A DNA stretch of 35,995 nucleotides from Alphaproteobacteria bacterium (GCA_017528045.1 JAFXPG010000003.1:1-35995), one strand, 5' to 3'; positions 23,573 through 32,252 are shown, counted from the first letter of the stretch. The notes: a model not told the origin generated them from the sequence alone. Program-made: numbers and translations.

Positions 23573-23589
23573 TCTATATTAACTTTATC

Positions 23590-23617
23590 TTGATTTTAAG
23601 AAAAAAGCAGGTATAAT
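23590..23617 (+). promoter_or_regulatory. Promoter of rpmE
   Basis: TTGATT, 16 bp, TATAAT, with a ~33-nt leader carrying AAAGGA. Confidence 0.65.
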
Positions 23618-23656
23618 CTTCGGGCTATAGTAATAAAATAAACAAAGGAAAATACG

Positions 23657-23869
23657 ATGAAAAAAGGAATTCATCCAGAATATCATGAAATTAACGTCAC
23701 TACAACTGACGGTAAAACTATTAAAATGTATTCTTCTGTAAAGAAAGATTTGGTTTTATCTACAGATAATTTGAATCACCCTGCATGGACTGGTCAACGT
23801 AATAACGAAGGTGCAAAAGGTAAACGTGCAGAAGAATTTAAAAGCAAATTTGCTGGATTTAAATTTTAA
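23657..23869 (+). CDS. rpmE: 50S ribosomal protein L31
   Basis: 70 aa. MKKGIHPEYHEI at the N-terminus, HPAWTG (37-42 region) and the KRAEEFKSKF end are diagnostic of L31. The zinc-binding Cys residues of the type A (C+) form are absent, so it is the zinc-independent (C-) form. AAAGGA precedes the ATG. It is followed 15 nt later by the inositol-monophosphatase-like gene with no terminator between, so they are probably co-transcribed. Confidence 0.95.
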   Translation: MKKGIHPEYHEINVTTTDGKTIKMYSSVKKDLVLSTDNLNHPAWTGQRNNEGAKGKRAEEFKSKFAGFKF

Positions 23870-23884
23870 TATATTGGATAAAAC

Positions 23885-24595
23885 ATGGATTTGTTAATCA
23901 AAGGTTCAACCGAATTAAATAAAATGTTCGCAGCATTGCAAAATACTGCATCTGGTTTGCGTCATGATTTTGGTGAAGTTGAAGATTTGCAACAATCTTT
24001 GCGTGGTGCTAAAGATTTTGTTTCTAAAGCTGCAGCAAGAATAGAAGAAAGTATATTGAATGATTTACAATTGGTCCGTCCAAGTGCAGGATTATTAACA
24101 CCTGATGTTTCTAAAGTTGGTGATGGACGTGATGAATTTGTTTTGGCCTTGTCTGGTGCGGCAAATTTTGTGCGTGGAAACCCACATTTTGCAATATCTT
24201 TGGCGTTACGTTCAAATGGTGAAACAAAAATCGCTTTGGTTTATTCTCCAATAGATGAAAGATTGTATTATGCAGAAAAAGGAAGTGGTGCATATGTGTT
24301 TTCTGCATACCATTCTGAAAAAATTCATGTTTCCAATTTGTCAGAACCTTCTGATTTAACAATTGGTTATAATACAAACGGTATGCGTCCAGTTATTGCT
24401 GGTAATGCACGTGAAACGGGTTGCCCAGCGTTAGATTTAGCTTGGGTGGCTGCTGGTAAATTAGATGCTTTTGTTTCTGATCCGTTGGATTTTGCAGAAA
24501 TTGCCGCTGGTGAATTATTGGTGGAAGAATCTGGTGGTAAGATTATATCTGATGGTATAGATATAATGGCAAGTAACGGAAAAGTAGAATTATAA
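23885..24595 (+). CDS. Inositol monophosphatase-family protein lacking the catalytic Asp motif
   Basis: 236 aa, slightly short for the family. The IMPase fold is recognisable from SGAANFVRGNPHFAISLAL (~90-108, family GTTNFxxGxPxFAVSIAL), PALDLAWVAAGKLDAF (181-196) and AAGELLVEESGGKI (207-220). The metal-binding signature W-x2-D-P-x-D-G-T, whose two Asp bind Mg2+, reads EFVLALSGA at 84-92: both Asp are replaced (Leu87, Ser90). The upstream GEE motif is also not visible; only the third Asp (D202) is kept. It is therefore probably not a phosphatase and may be structural or regulatory, as SuhB can be. The start lacks a strong ribosome site; rpmE is co-oriented upstream. Confidence 0.75.
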   Translation: MDLLIKGSTELNKMFAALQNTASGLRHDFGEVEDLQQSLRGAKDFVSKAAARIEESILNDLQLVRPSAGLLTPDVSKVGDGRDEFVLALSGAANFVRGNPHFAISLALRSNGETKIALVYSPIDERLYYAEKGSGAYVFSAYHSEKIHVSNLSEPSDLTIGYNTNGMRPVIAGNARETGCPALDLAWVAAGKLDAFVSDPLDFAEIAAGELLVEESGGKIISDGIDIMASNGKVEL

Positions 24596-24600
24596 AAAAG

Positions 24601-24624
24601 AACCGACTTTGTGTCGGTTTTTTG
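24601..24624 (+). terminator. Terminator after the IMPase-like gene
   Basis: AACCGAC-tttgt-GTCGGTT followed by T residues. Confidence 0.9.
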
Positions 24625-24638
24625 TTTATAATCATTAC

Positions 24639-24666
24639 TTGCAAACTGTATTTTTTTGAATAAAAT
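24639..24666 (+). promoter_or_regulatory. Promoter of the PBP1A gene
   Basis: TTGCAA, 16 bp, TAAAAT. The -10 ends 7 bases before the ATG at 24674; predicted leaderless. Confidence 0.6.
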
Positions 24667-24673
24667 TAACTAC

Positions 24674-26728
24674 ATGAAATTTAAGAAATATTTACATTAT
24701 TTTACTAATTTTATTTTCTGGGGTTTTACCGGTGCAGTTGCTGTGTTGGCTGTATTGGTTTTACTATATGGACATGATTTACCAGATTATAAAAATTTGG
24801 CTGTTTATACACCACCTGTGGCAACACGTTTGTATGCAGCAGATGGTTCTTTATTAATAGAATATGCAGAAGAAAGACGTGTTTTTATTGATTTTGAAGA
24901 TATCCCACCACAATTAGTAAATGCTTTTATTGCTGCAGAAGATCAAAATTTTTGGACGCATCCAGGTATAGATATTCAAGGTATAATACGTGCAACATTA
25001 AATAATACAATGCGTTTGATGGGGTTTAACACTAAATTCACAGGTGCTTCAACAATCACACAACAGGTTGCAAAAAATTTCTTTTTAAATTCTGATAGAA
25101 CTATTTCCAGAAAAATTAAAGAAGCTATTTTAGCACTGCGATTGGAAAGAAGTTTTTCAAAACAGCATATAATGACTTTATATTTAAATGAAATATTTTT
25201 AGGGGCACGTGCTTATGGTATTGGTTCTGCGGCTTTAATGTATTTTAATAAACCTGTTAAAGATTTAACTTTGTCGGAATGCGCGTTTTTGGCATCTTTG
25301 CCGAAAGCCCCAAATGATAGAAATCGTGCAATAGAACGCAGAAATTATGTATTGCGCAGAATGGTTGATGATGGTTTTATAACCAAAGAAATGGCAGAGG
25401 AGGCTGCTGCTGAACCTTTGAATATAAATTCTAATTTTACTGCACAAATGGAATTAGATTTTCAATATTTTGCAGAAGATGTTCGTCGTAAATTATTAGA
25501 AAACATTGGTCGTGATACATTATATAATCAAGGTTTGTATATCAAAACTACGGTTATTCCTGAATTGCAAAGGGCTGCTGCAAATGCTTTATCAAAAGAA
25601 TTAGATGCTTTTAATAAAAATAAATCAGAAAATGAACCGAAATTACAAGGTGCGATAATCGCGATGAATCCTTATACTGGTCGTGTTGTTGCTATGACTG
25701 GTGGGCGTTCATTTAAAGAAAGTTCTTTTAATCGTGCAACACAGGCATATCGTCAAATTGGTTCTACAATAAAACCATTTGTTTATTTGGCTGCGCTGGA
25801 AAAGGGACGCAGTCCAGAAAGTTTGATTTTGGATGCACCTATCGTTGGGTGGCGTGAGAATAATAAAGAATGGAAACCAGAAAATTACGACAGAAAATTC
25901 TTGGGTAAAATACCACTTCGTTTTTCTTTAGAAACATCAAGAAATGTACCTACTGTACGTTTGGTTGAAGAAATTGGCGTGAAAGAATCTATTGATGCAG
26001 CCCAAAGATTTGGTGTGTATCCGAAAGATTTAGATTCAAAAAAATTAAATGAATCATTAGCATTGGGAAGCGGAGAAACAACATTAATAAAATTAGTTTC
26101 TGGGTATTCCGCTTTTGTTAATGGAGGATATTTAATTGAACCAAAAATGATAGATTATATAGAAGATAGATATGGAAATGTTATAAATGGTTTAAAAACA
26201 AATCAAATTGAATGGAATCCTGGTTTGATGCCACCAGTATCAGAAAAGACAGAAGAACCTTTGTCTGATGCACAAAGTTTATATCAAATAGTTTCTATAT
26301 TACAGGGTGCTGTTGAACGTGGTACAGGAAAACAAGCTCGTGTAGAGGGTCATACAATTGCTGGAAAAACTGGTACAACTAATATGGTAAAAGATGTTTG
26401 GTTCATAGGTTTTTCTAAAAATTTAATAGCAGGAGTATATTTGGGGTATGATACACCAAAACCTTTGGGTAAGGGTGCTGGTTCTAATATGGCAGCTCGT
26501 GTGTTTGCTGATTTTATGAAAGTTGCTTTAAAAGATGAAATTAATCAGCCTTTTTCTGTTCCTGATGGTTTGAATTTTATTCGTGTAAATCGTAGTAATG
26601 GTGTTGCTGCATCTAAAGATCCAAATGGAATTATTATTAATGAAGCTTTTAAACCAGGACAAACGCCAAATGCGGCAGTTATAAAAGATAATGCTGTTGA
26701 AAAGCCTGTCATAGGTGGTGTGTTCTGA
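24674..26728 (+). CDS. mrcA: Class A penicillin-binding protein 1A (glycosyltransferase/transpeptidase)
   Basis: 684 aa. Residues ~10-35 form the membrane anchor. Glycosyltransferase (GT51) motifs: EDQNFWTHPGID (89-100, catalytic Glu89), GASTITQQVAKN (~124-135), LYLNEIFLG. Transpeptidase motifs: S364-T-I-K367 (acyl-enzyme Ser), S422-R-N424, K565-T-G-T. It polymerises and cross-links peptidoglycan on the outer face of the inner membrane. It is shorter than E. coli PBP1A, consistent with a reduced OB-like insert. The TTG at 24656 opens the frame but lies before the promoter -10 box; the ATG at 24674 is preferred. Upstream of mraY. Confidence 0.95.
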   Translation: MKFKKYLHYFTNFIFWGFTGAVAVLAVLVLLYGHDLPDYKNLAVYTPPVATRLYAADGSLLIEYAEERRVFIDFEDIPPQLVNAFIAAEDQNFWTHPGIDIQGIIRATLNNTMRLMGFNTKFTGASTITQQVAKNFFLNSDRTISRKIKEAILALRLERSFSKQHIMTLYLNEIFLGARAYGIGSAALMYFNKPVKDLTLSECAFLASLPKAPNDRNRAIERRNYVLRRMVDDGFITKEMAEEAAAEPLNINSNFTAQMELDFQYFAEDVRRKLLENIGRDTLYNQGLYIKTTVIPELQRAAANALSKELDAFNKNKSENEPKLQGAIIAMNPYTGRVVAMTGGRSFKESSFNRATQAYRQIGSTIKPFVYLAALEKGRSPESLILDAPIVGWRENNKEWKPENYDRKFLGKIPLRFSLETSRNVPTVRLVEEIGVKESIDAAQRFGVYPKDLDSKKLNESLALGSGETTLIKLVSGYSAFVNGGYLIEPKMIDYIEDRYGNVINGLKTNQIEWNPGLMPPVSEKTEEPLSDAQSLYQIVSILQGAVERGTGKQARVEGHTIAGKTGTTNMVKDVWFIGFSKNLIAGVYLGYDTPKPLGKGAGSNMAARVFADFMKVALKDEINQPFSVPDGLNFIRVNRSNGVAASKDPNGIIINEAFKPGQTPNAAVIKDNAVEKPVIGGVF

Positions 26729-26774
26729 TTTTTAATTTTTATTTATGATAATCGTTTTATTTACAATGTTTTTA

Positions 26775-26783
26775 TGATAAAAT
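26775..26783 (+). promoter_or_regulatory. Extended -10 promoter of mraY-ftsW-murG
   Basis: TGATAAAAT, 25 bases before the mraY ATG. Here a normal AAAGGAG ribosome site is present. Confidence 0.5.
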
Positions 26784-26808
26784 ACAAGGCATAAGAAAGG
26801 AGATTTTT

Positions 26809-27942
26809 ATGCTGACGGATTTTATGTTAAATAGTGGATATCATTTTTTTGCTAGTGGATGGACACAATTTGCATGCGCATTTGGATTGGCTTTTGTTAT
26901 AATGTTGGTTTTTGGTGGCAGTTTTATCCGTCTTATGCGTAAAATCCAAGGTAAAGGACAACCAATAAGCGAAAATGTTCCACTTGAACATAGAAAGAAA
27001 GCAGGAACACCTTCTATGGGAGGTATTTTAATTTTGATTTCTGTGTTTGTGTCTTCTTTGTTGTTTATGCCAATGCATAATGCAACAGGATGGATAGCTT
27101 TGTCTTCTTTAATTATGTTTGGAGTAATAGGTTTTGCAGATGACTATAAAAAAATATCCAGTCAATCTAAGAAGGCATCTAATGGATTGTCGCCTTCGTT
27201 GCGTTTGGGATTAGAAGCAATATGTGTTGCTGTATTGGCTTACCTTGTGAATAAAACTATGCCAGGCTATGTCCCTGATTTATCAATTGTTTTGGGATCA
27301 AGTGTTGTATTGCCATTAGATAATTGGGATTTTGGATATTTATTTGGTGTGCCTTTAACTTTTGGGTTCTTATATTATATCTTTGCATATTTTGTAATTT
27401 GTGGTTCTGCAAATGCAACAAATATTACAGATGGTTTAGACGGTATGTTATCTAAAGTTTATTTGCCTGTGTTGATAGTTTTAGTTATTGCTTTATATGG
27501 TGCAACCAGAATCGGTTTTATGGATGCAGTTATGTTTTTACCTGCAACCAGTGCTTTGTATGCTGTTTTAGGTGCTGTATTCGGAGCAGTATTAGGTTTC
27601 TTGTGGTTTAATACAAAACCTGCAAGCATATTTATGGGTGATGTTGGTTCTTTGGCTTTAGGTGGTTTTATGGGGACTGTATCCATGCTGTTAAAATCTG
27701 AGATTATTATGGGTGTTGCAGCGGGTATGATGGTTTTGATTTTATTATCTTCTTTTACACAAACAATGTTCTTTAAAATTACACGTAAAATTACAGGTAC
27801 AGGAAAAAGAATATTTTTACGTGCACCACTGCATCATCATTTTGAAGAATTAGGTTGGCCAGAAACAAAAATAGTAGATAGGTTCTTTATATTGTCTATT
27901 TTGTTTTCAGGAATAGCTTTGGTTTTATTAAAATTTGCATAA
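26809..27942 (+). CDS. mraY: Phospho-N-acetylmuramoyl-pentapeptide transferase
   Basis: 377 aa with about ten helices. It forms lipid I from UDP-MurNAc-pentapeptide and undecaprenyl phosphate in the inner membrane. Motifs: HxxKAGTPSMGG (61-72), the catalytic FADDYKK with D111-D112, NATNITDGLDG, FMGDVGSLALGG and the HHHFE signature near the C-terminus. AAAGGAG precedes the ATG. It is followed 12 nt later by ftsW; the gene normally between them in many bacteria, murD, is absent. Confidence 0.97.
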   Translation: MLTDFMLNSGYHFFASGWTQFACAFGLAFVIMLVFGGSFIRLMRKIQGKGQPISENVPLEHRKKAGTPSMGGILILISVFVSSLLFMPMHNATGWIALSSLIMFGVIGFADDYKKISSQSKKASNGLSPSLRLGLEAICVAVLAYLVNKTMPGYVPDLSIVLGSSVVLPLDNWDFGYLFGVPLTFGFLYYIFAYFVICGSANATNITDGLDGMLSKVYLPVLIVLVIALYGATRIGFMDAVMFLPATSALYAVLGAVFGAVLGFLWFNTKPASIFMGDVGSLALGGFMGTVSMLLKSEIIMGVAAGMMVLILLSSFTQTMFFKITRKITGTGKRIFLRAPLHHHFEELGWPETKIVDRFFILSILFSGIALVLLKFA

Positions 27943-27954
27943 TAGGTGATTTAG

Positions 27955-29100
27955 ATGTTAAGAATCACACGTGGTGAAGACAGTAAATTAACCAGTTGGT
28001 ATTTTGAAATAGATCGTGGTTTGTTGGGTTGGATATTATTGTTAATAATTGTTGGGTTTGCAACTACTATATCTGCTGGTGCCGCTGAAGCAACACGTAT
28101 AGGTGAACCATGGTTTCATTTTCTTAAAAAAGCTATTTTGCCATATTCATTAGGTTTTTTCGCATTGTTTGGGTGCAGTATGCTTAATAAACAGCAAGTT
28201 ATAAGGTTATCTGTTGCAGGTGTTATATTTAGTATATTGGCTTTGTTAGCAACTTTTATTGTTCCACATAGAATAAATGGTAGTTTGCGCTGGGTTAATA
28301 TAATGGGAATAAAATTTATGCCTGCGGATGTTTTAAAACCATTTTTTATTGTTTTAACTGCATGGTTTTTATCTAAAATGCATGAATATTATGGTAACGA
28401 TATATTTATGAATAAAAATACTTGGCGTTTGAACAAGATAAGTTGGATACCTTATTTGTTAATATTTTTAATTTGTGTTGGTTTGATATTTAAACACCCT
28501 GATGTTGGAACATCTGTGGTATATGTTTTTGTTTTGTTTGTTATGCTGTTTGTAGCGGGTTTTCCATTGAAATGGTTGCCATATTTTGGTGGTTTTGTTG
28601 TCAGTTTTGCAACAATTGCACTGTTAACGATGCCACATATCAGACATCGTGCAATGCATATATTTGATGTAGAACCAAGAACACAAGCTTGGTATTCTTT
28701 GAATGCTATTAGAAATGGTGGTTTGTTTGGCAGTGGTGATAAATCTTATGTTAAAGATGTTTTACCAGAATCAATAAACGATTTTGTGTTTGCTTCTTTT
28801 GCGGAAGATTGGGGTGGAATTGTAGCTTGTTTGTTGATAGTTGTTTTGTTTACTATTTTTTGTAATTTGGTAAAACACGCAATGTATGCAAAAGATAAAT
28901 TTGTTGTTTATGCGGTCAGTGGTGTTGCTGCTTTGTTTGCTGGTCAAATTTGTTTTAATTTAATGACAGCTTTGCATTTGTTCATAGATAAGGGTATGAC
29001 TTTGCCTTTTGTTTCGTATGGTGGAATTTCTTTTATAGTATTTTGTGTGTTGTTTGGTATAACGTTAGCTATAATACGAGAAGATACTTGGAATAATTAA
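27955..29100 (+). CDS. ftsW: Lipid II polymerase FtsW (SEDS family)
   Basis: 381 aa with about ten helices. SEDS signatures: NGSLRWVNIMGIKFMPAD (~104-121), the HPDVGTSVVY block, RTQAWYSLNAIRNGGLFGSG and ESINDFVFASFAEDWGG, plus the C-terminal PFVSYGGISF. FtsW polymerises glycan at the division septum together with a class B PBP. RodA is the alternative, but location between mraY and murG favours FtsW. AGGTGA precedes the ATG. Its stop codon overlaps an in-frame ATG of the murG frame. Confidence 0.93.
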   Translation: MLRITRGEDSKLTSWYFEIDRGLLGWILLLIIVGFATTISAGAAEATRIGEPWFHFLKKAILPYSLGFFALFGCSMLNKQQVIRLSVAGVIFSILALLATFIVPHRINGSLRWVNIMGIKFMPADVLKPFFIVLTAWFLSKMHEYYGNDIFMNKNTWRLNKISWIPYLLIFLICVGLIFKHPDVGTSVVYVFVLFVMLFVAGFPLKWLPYFGGFVVSFATIALLTMPHIRHRAMHIFDVEPRTQAWYSLNAIRNGGLFGSGDKSYVKDVLPESINDFVFASFAEDWGGIVACLLIVVLFTIFCNLVKHAMYAKDKFVVYAVSGVAALFAGQICFNLMTALHLFIDKGMTLPFVSYGGISFIVFCVLFGITLAIIREDTWNN

Positions 29101-29111
29101 TGGAGTATAAA

Positions 29112-30156
29112 ATGAAAATATGGATTGCAACAGGTGGAACAGGTGGACATGTTTTTCCTGCGTTAAGTGTGGCAACAGAAATTGAAAAACGTGGACATCA
29201 AGTAACTATTTCCACAGATGGTCGTGTATTAAAAATGGTTAAAAATGGCAAACCTACGAAAGCAAAAGTTGTTTTTGTGTGGGCTTCTGGGGTTGGTGCA
29301 AAATCAAAAATTAAACAAATTATTGCGTTAAGTAAAATAGGTGTGTCTGCGATTGCTTTGTCTTTACGGTTTATGTTTTTTAGACCAGACAAAGTTGTTG
29401 CTTTCGGTGGATATGCATCTGTGCCAGCGGTGTTTGCAGCGCATTTGTGGAAAATTCCAACTTATTTACATGAACAAAATGCGGCGATTGGTCGTGCAAA
29501 TAAATTTGCATTACGTTGGGTAAAAACGTTAATGACCAGTTTTAAAACAATTGATGGTTTGCCATCAAATACAAATAAAAGTTGTTTATACAGGATTGCC
29601 TGTGCGTGCAGATTTTTTGAATGCAGCAAATACACCTTTGCAACATAAAAATAAAATTTTAGTTACAGGTGGATCTTTGGGAGCACAAGTTTTAGATGAA
29701 GTTGTTCCAATTGCAATATCTGAAATGAAAAACAAAAAGATTTTTGTTACACATCAAACGCGTCCAGAAAATGTTGATAAATTGCAAAAATTTTATGCAG
29801 AACATAAAATTCGTGCAAATGTTTTATCTTTTATTCATGATATGGCAGGTTCTATTTCAGAAGCAGATTTGGTTATAGGTAGAAGTGGGGCCAATACAGT
29901 TATAGAATTAGAAACAATTGGTCGTCCTGCTATTTTAGTTCCTTTGGGAATAAATCCTGATCAAGCAGCAAACGCGGCTTCTTTTGTGAAATTAGTTGGT
30001 GGTTTTGCTGTACAACAAGATAAGTTTACAGCTAAATGGTTAACTAATACTTTAGATGATTTGTTTGATAATCCTGTCAGATTAGATAAGATGTCACAAA
30101 AAGCCTGTGTGAAAAATCTGGCTGTGTCAAAAATATCAGATACAATCACAGAATAA
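29112..30156 (+). CDS. murG: MurG glycosyltransferase gene, interrupted by a +1 frameshift
   Basis: MurG adds GlcNAc to lipid I at the inner membrane. The N-terminal half (MKIWIATGGTGGHVFPAL, GGYASVPAV, HEQNAAIGRANK) reads in one frame from 29112, with GGAG upstream, and diverges after ~29579; that frame stops at 29648. The C-terminal half (VVYTGLPVRADF, ILVTGGSLGAQ, LVIGRSGANTVIELETIGRPAIL, DQAANA) reads in the +1 frame to 30156. Skipping one A of the AAAA at 29577-29580 joins them as ...NTNK-VVYTGLPVR, giving a normal ~347-aa MurG. Because murG is essential, a sequencing or assembly error in the A run is the simplest explanation; a real mutation with a second copy elsewhere or recoding are alternatives. 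Confidence 0.85.
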
Positions 30157-30159
30157 AAA

Positions 30160-30183
30160 ATCACCCGCAAGGGTGTTTTTTTT
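30160..30183 (+). terminator. Terminator after murG
   Basis: CACCC-gcaa-GGGTG followed by eight T residues. Confidence 0.85.
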
Positions 30184-30201
30184 ATGTGAAATTTTTTTTG
30201 C

Positions 30202-30231
30202 TTGCACGACTTTCTGTATTTGTTCTATGAT
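30202..30231 (+). promoter_or_regulatory. Promoter of the OmpA-like gene and comF
   Basis: TTGCAC, 18 bp, TATGAT, 21 bases before the ATG at 30253, with AGGAAAGGA between. Confidence 0.5.
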
Positions 30232-30252
30232 TGAATCAGGAAGGAAAGGAAT

Positions 30253-31482
30253 ATGCAGCGTTTTTCTGTATTTTTATTAATGTTGTTTGTCTGTGTTAAC
30301 GCCAATGCTGGTGCTGGTTTGCCTGTTGTTGATGTTACAAGTGGACGTGTGTCTGCGCGTGCCGCTTTTGGTGAAGATATAGCACAACAAAAATCTGTCC
30401 GTGTTGAACCTGTAAAGAAAAAAAGTACAAGAAATGTTGTTGCAAGATCAGCAAAAAAATCTGTTGATGTTAAAGTTGCTCAAAGCGATGTTTTAAAACC
30501 TAAAAGACCAAGTTCTGATTTGTGGGCAAAAAATGAACCTGTGTTGCGTATGCCACGTATGGATGAAATTAATGTTGTAAGAAGTGATGATTTGTTGCCA
30601 GAAGAAAACTTAGATTCTAGACCAGTATTTGTTGCAAAAAAATCTGAAAAAGCAAATGTTACGGAAAATCAAGATATAAAAGCGGAATTAGATGTTTTAC
30701 GTGCTGAAGTGAACAGATTATCTCAATTGCAACAAAAAACAGAAAAAGTCGCATTGGCAAGACCTGTTTCTGTCAGAACACCTATTACTGGTGAAGCAAA
30801 AGTAAAATCTGCAAACAAAGTAAATGTTCGTCGTGAAATTGTTCCTATGGAAACAAAACAAGAAGTTGCAGTGCGCAGTGGTATTCCAAATACAGAAGAA
30901 CCAAAAATGGCATCTGTTAGTAAATCTAATAAATTATCACCAAATGAATTAAAGAAAGCTTTTAAAAAGACATATCTATCTGAAAACAAACATTTATCAA
31001 CATATGCTGCAGTTGCAGACAGATATGATGTAGCCAGTGAAACAGAATCTGATGTACAAGGTTTTTCAGCAGAAATGGATTTGTCTGAAAGTTATGATGG
31101 CGTTCGTCCTTTGGAAATAAAGATTTCTTTTTTGAATGGTGATTCTTCTTTGTCACGTGAAAATTATACTTTGTTAAGTGAAACAGCTTCTATTGTTGTT
31201 AATAATCCAAAGCGTGCTATTCAAGTTGCTATACCTGAATCTGTTATGACTAATAAAGATGCAAGAAAATTAGCTGCTCGTCGTTTGGCAATTGTTGAAC
31301 AAGTATTACGAGATACAGGTATTGCTGAACAAAGAATTGTTCCTGTATTATCACAACGTAATGATGATTCTTTTGTATTGCGTATAATTTCTGGTGATTT
31401 ATTTGAAACTTTAACAGAACAAAAACGTAATATGTTTGGTGACAGTATATCTAAGAAAACTTACAAAAGTATGTCGTGGTAA
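30253..31482 (+). CDS. Exported protein with basic linker and OmpA-like C-terminal domain (409 aa)
   Basis: Signal peptide cleaved after ANA (residue 19). Residues ~45-200 are a disordered Lys/Arg/Val/Ser-rich linker containing STRNVVARSAKKS, reminiscent of the basic segments of the large C-x6-C proteins. A short coiled coil occurs near residues 142-160. Residues ~275-400 resemble the OmpA peptidoglycan-binding fold: a first strand (LEIKISFLNGDSSLS), helix, strand (AIQVAIPES), then KDARKLAARRLAIVEQVLRDTGI matching the LSxxRAxxVxxxLxxxGI helix, and a last strand. The canonical D and R peptidoglycan contacts are only partly visible. It may tether an envelope structure to the wall. Its stop overlaps the comF start by 7 nt. 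Confidence 0.6.
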   Translation: MQRFSVFLLMLFVCVNANAGAGLPVVDVTSGRVSARAAFGEDIAQQKSVRVEPVKKKSTRNVVARSAKKSVDVKVAQSDVLKPKRPSSDLWAKNEPVLRMPRMDEINVVRSDDLLPEENLDSRPVFVAKKSEKANVTENQDIKAELDVLRAEVNRLSQLQQKTEKVALARPVSVRTPITGEAKVKSANKVNVRREIVPMETKQEVAVRSGIPNTEEPKMASVSKSNKLSPNELKKAFKKTYLSENKHLSTYAAVADRYDVASETESDVQGFSAEMDLSESYDGVRPLEIKISFLNGDSSLSRENYTLLSETASIVVNNPKRAIQVAIPESVMTNKDARKLAARRLAIVEQVLRDTGIAEQRIVPVLSQRNDDSFVLRIISGDLFETLTEQKRNMFGDSISKKTYKSMSW

Positions 31483-32198
31483 AATTATTTAATCAAATTT
31501 TAGATTTTTTATATCCTCCATCTTGTCCTGTGTGCGGTGATTTGGTTGAAATACACGGAAATTTATGTGCGAATTGTTGGAATAAATTTAATTGGATATC
31601 GAATCCTAAATGTTATAAGTGTGGATATCCGTTTCCTGCAGATTTAGATTTAGGACCAACACCTTTGTGTCCTCATTGTGCAAGTGGTGAATGTGATTTA
31701 GATTTTATAAGATCTGCATGTGTTTATGATGATGTTTCTAAAAATATAATGTTGCCTTTTAAGCATGCATCAAAATTGAAATATCAAAATTTGATGTCTC
31801 GTGCTATGATAGGTTGTTTACGTGATTTAAATTTGAATGTTGATATTGTAATGCCTGTCCCGTTGGCATACAAAAGATTATTTAAACGTGGATATAACCA
31901 AGCTACTTTGTTAGCACGTCCAATAGCAAAATATTTTGACGCATCATTAGATGTTGATTCTGTGTCCAGAAAATACAGACAAGATATGGGACATAAAACA
32001 GCAAAACAAAGACAAGAAAATATTCGTGGTGTATTCAAAGTTGTTGATAAGAATAAAATAAAAGGAAAAAAGATTTTATTGGTTGATGATGTTATGACCA
32101 GTGGCGCAACTTTTTATGAATTAAATCGTGTTTTGCGCCAAGCCGGAGTTTCTGCCGTATACGCTGTTTCTTTTTGTCGTGTTGTTCATGCAATTTAA
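31476..32198 (+). CDS. comF: ComF-family phosphoribosyltransferase-like protein
   Basis: 240 aa. GTG start at 31476 overlapping the upstream stop (translational coupling). An N-terminal zinc-ribbon pair: C17-x2-C20 with C31-x2-C34, then C46-x2-C49 with C65-x2-C68. The C-terminal type I phosphoribosyltransferase fold has the PRPP loop ILLVDDVMTSGAT with D204-D205, and VPLAYKRLFKRGYNQATLLA (129-148) is a ComF hallmark. Family members (ComF, GntX) take part in uptake of transforming DNA or in sugar acid use. The role here is not fixed by the neighbours. Confidence 0.9.
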   Translation: MVKLFNQILDFLYPPSCPVCGDLVEIHGNLCANCWNKFNWISNPKCYKCGYPFPADLDLGPTPLCPHCASGECDLDFIRSACVYDDVSKNIMLPFKHASKLKYQNLMSRAMIGCLRDLNLNVDIVMPVPLAYKRLFKRGYNQATLLARPIAKYFDASLDVDSVSRKYRQDMGHKTAKQRQENIRGVFKVVDKNKIKGKKILLVDDVMTSGATFYELNRVLRQAGVSAVYAVSFCRVVHAI

Positions 32199-32252
32199 TG
32201 TTTTATTTCACATAAAGATTTTTGTAAAAAATTAGCAATATTTAATTCTTCG

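Noticed and set aside
24656-24673. TTG start for PBP1A
   Set aside because: It lies upstream of the promoter -10 box; the ATG at 24674 fits the promoter and membrane-anchor start.
29551-30156. Separate gene starting at an internal TTG
   Set aside because: Its product is the C-terminal half of MurG in the frame after the +1 shift and lacks its own ribosome site; treated as part of murG.
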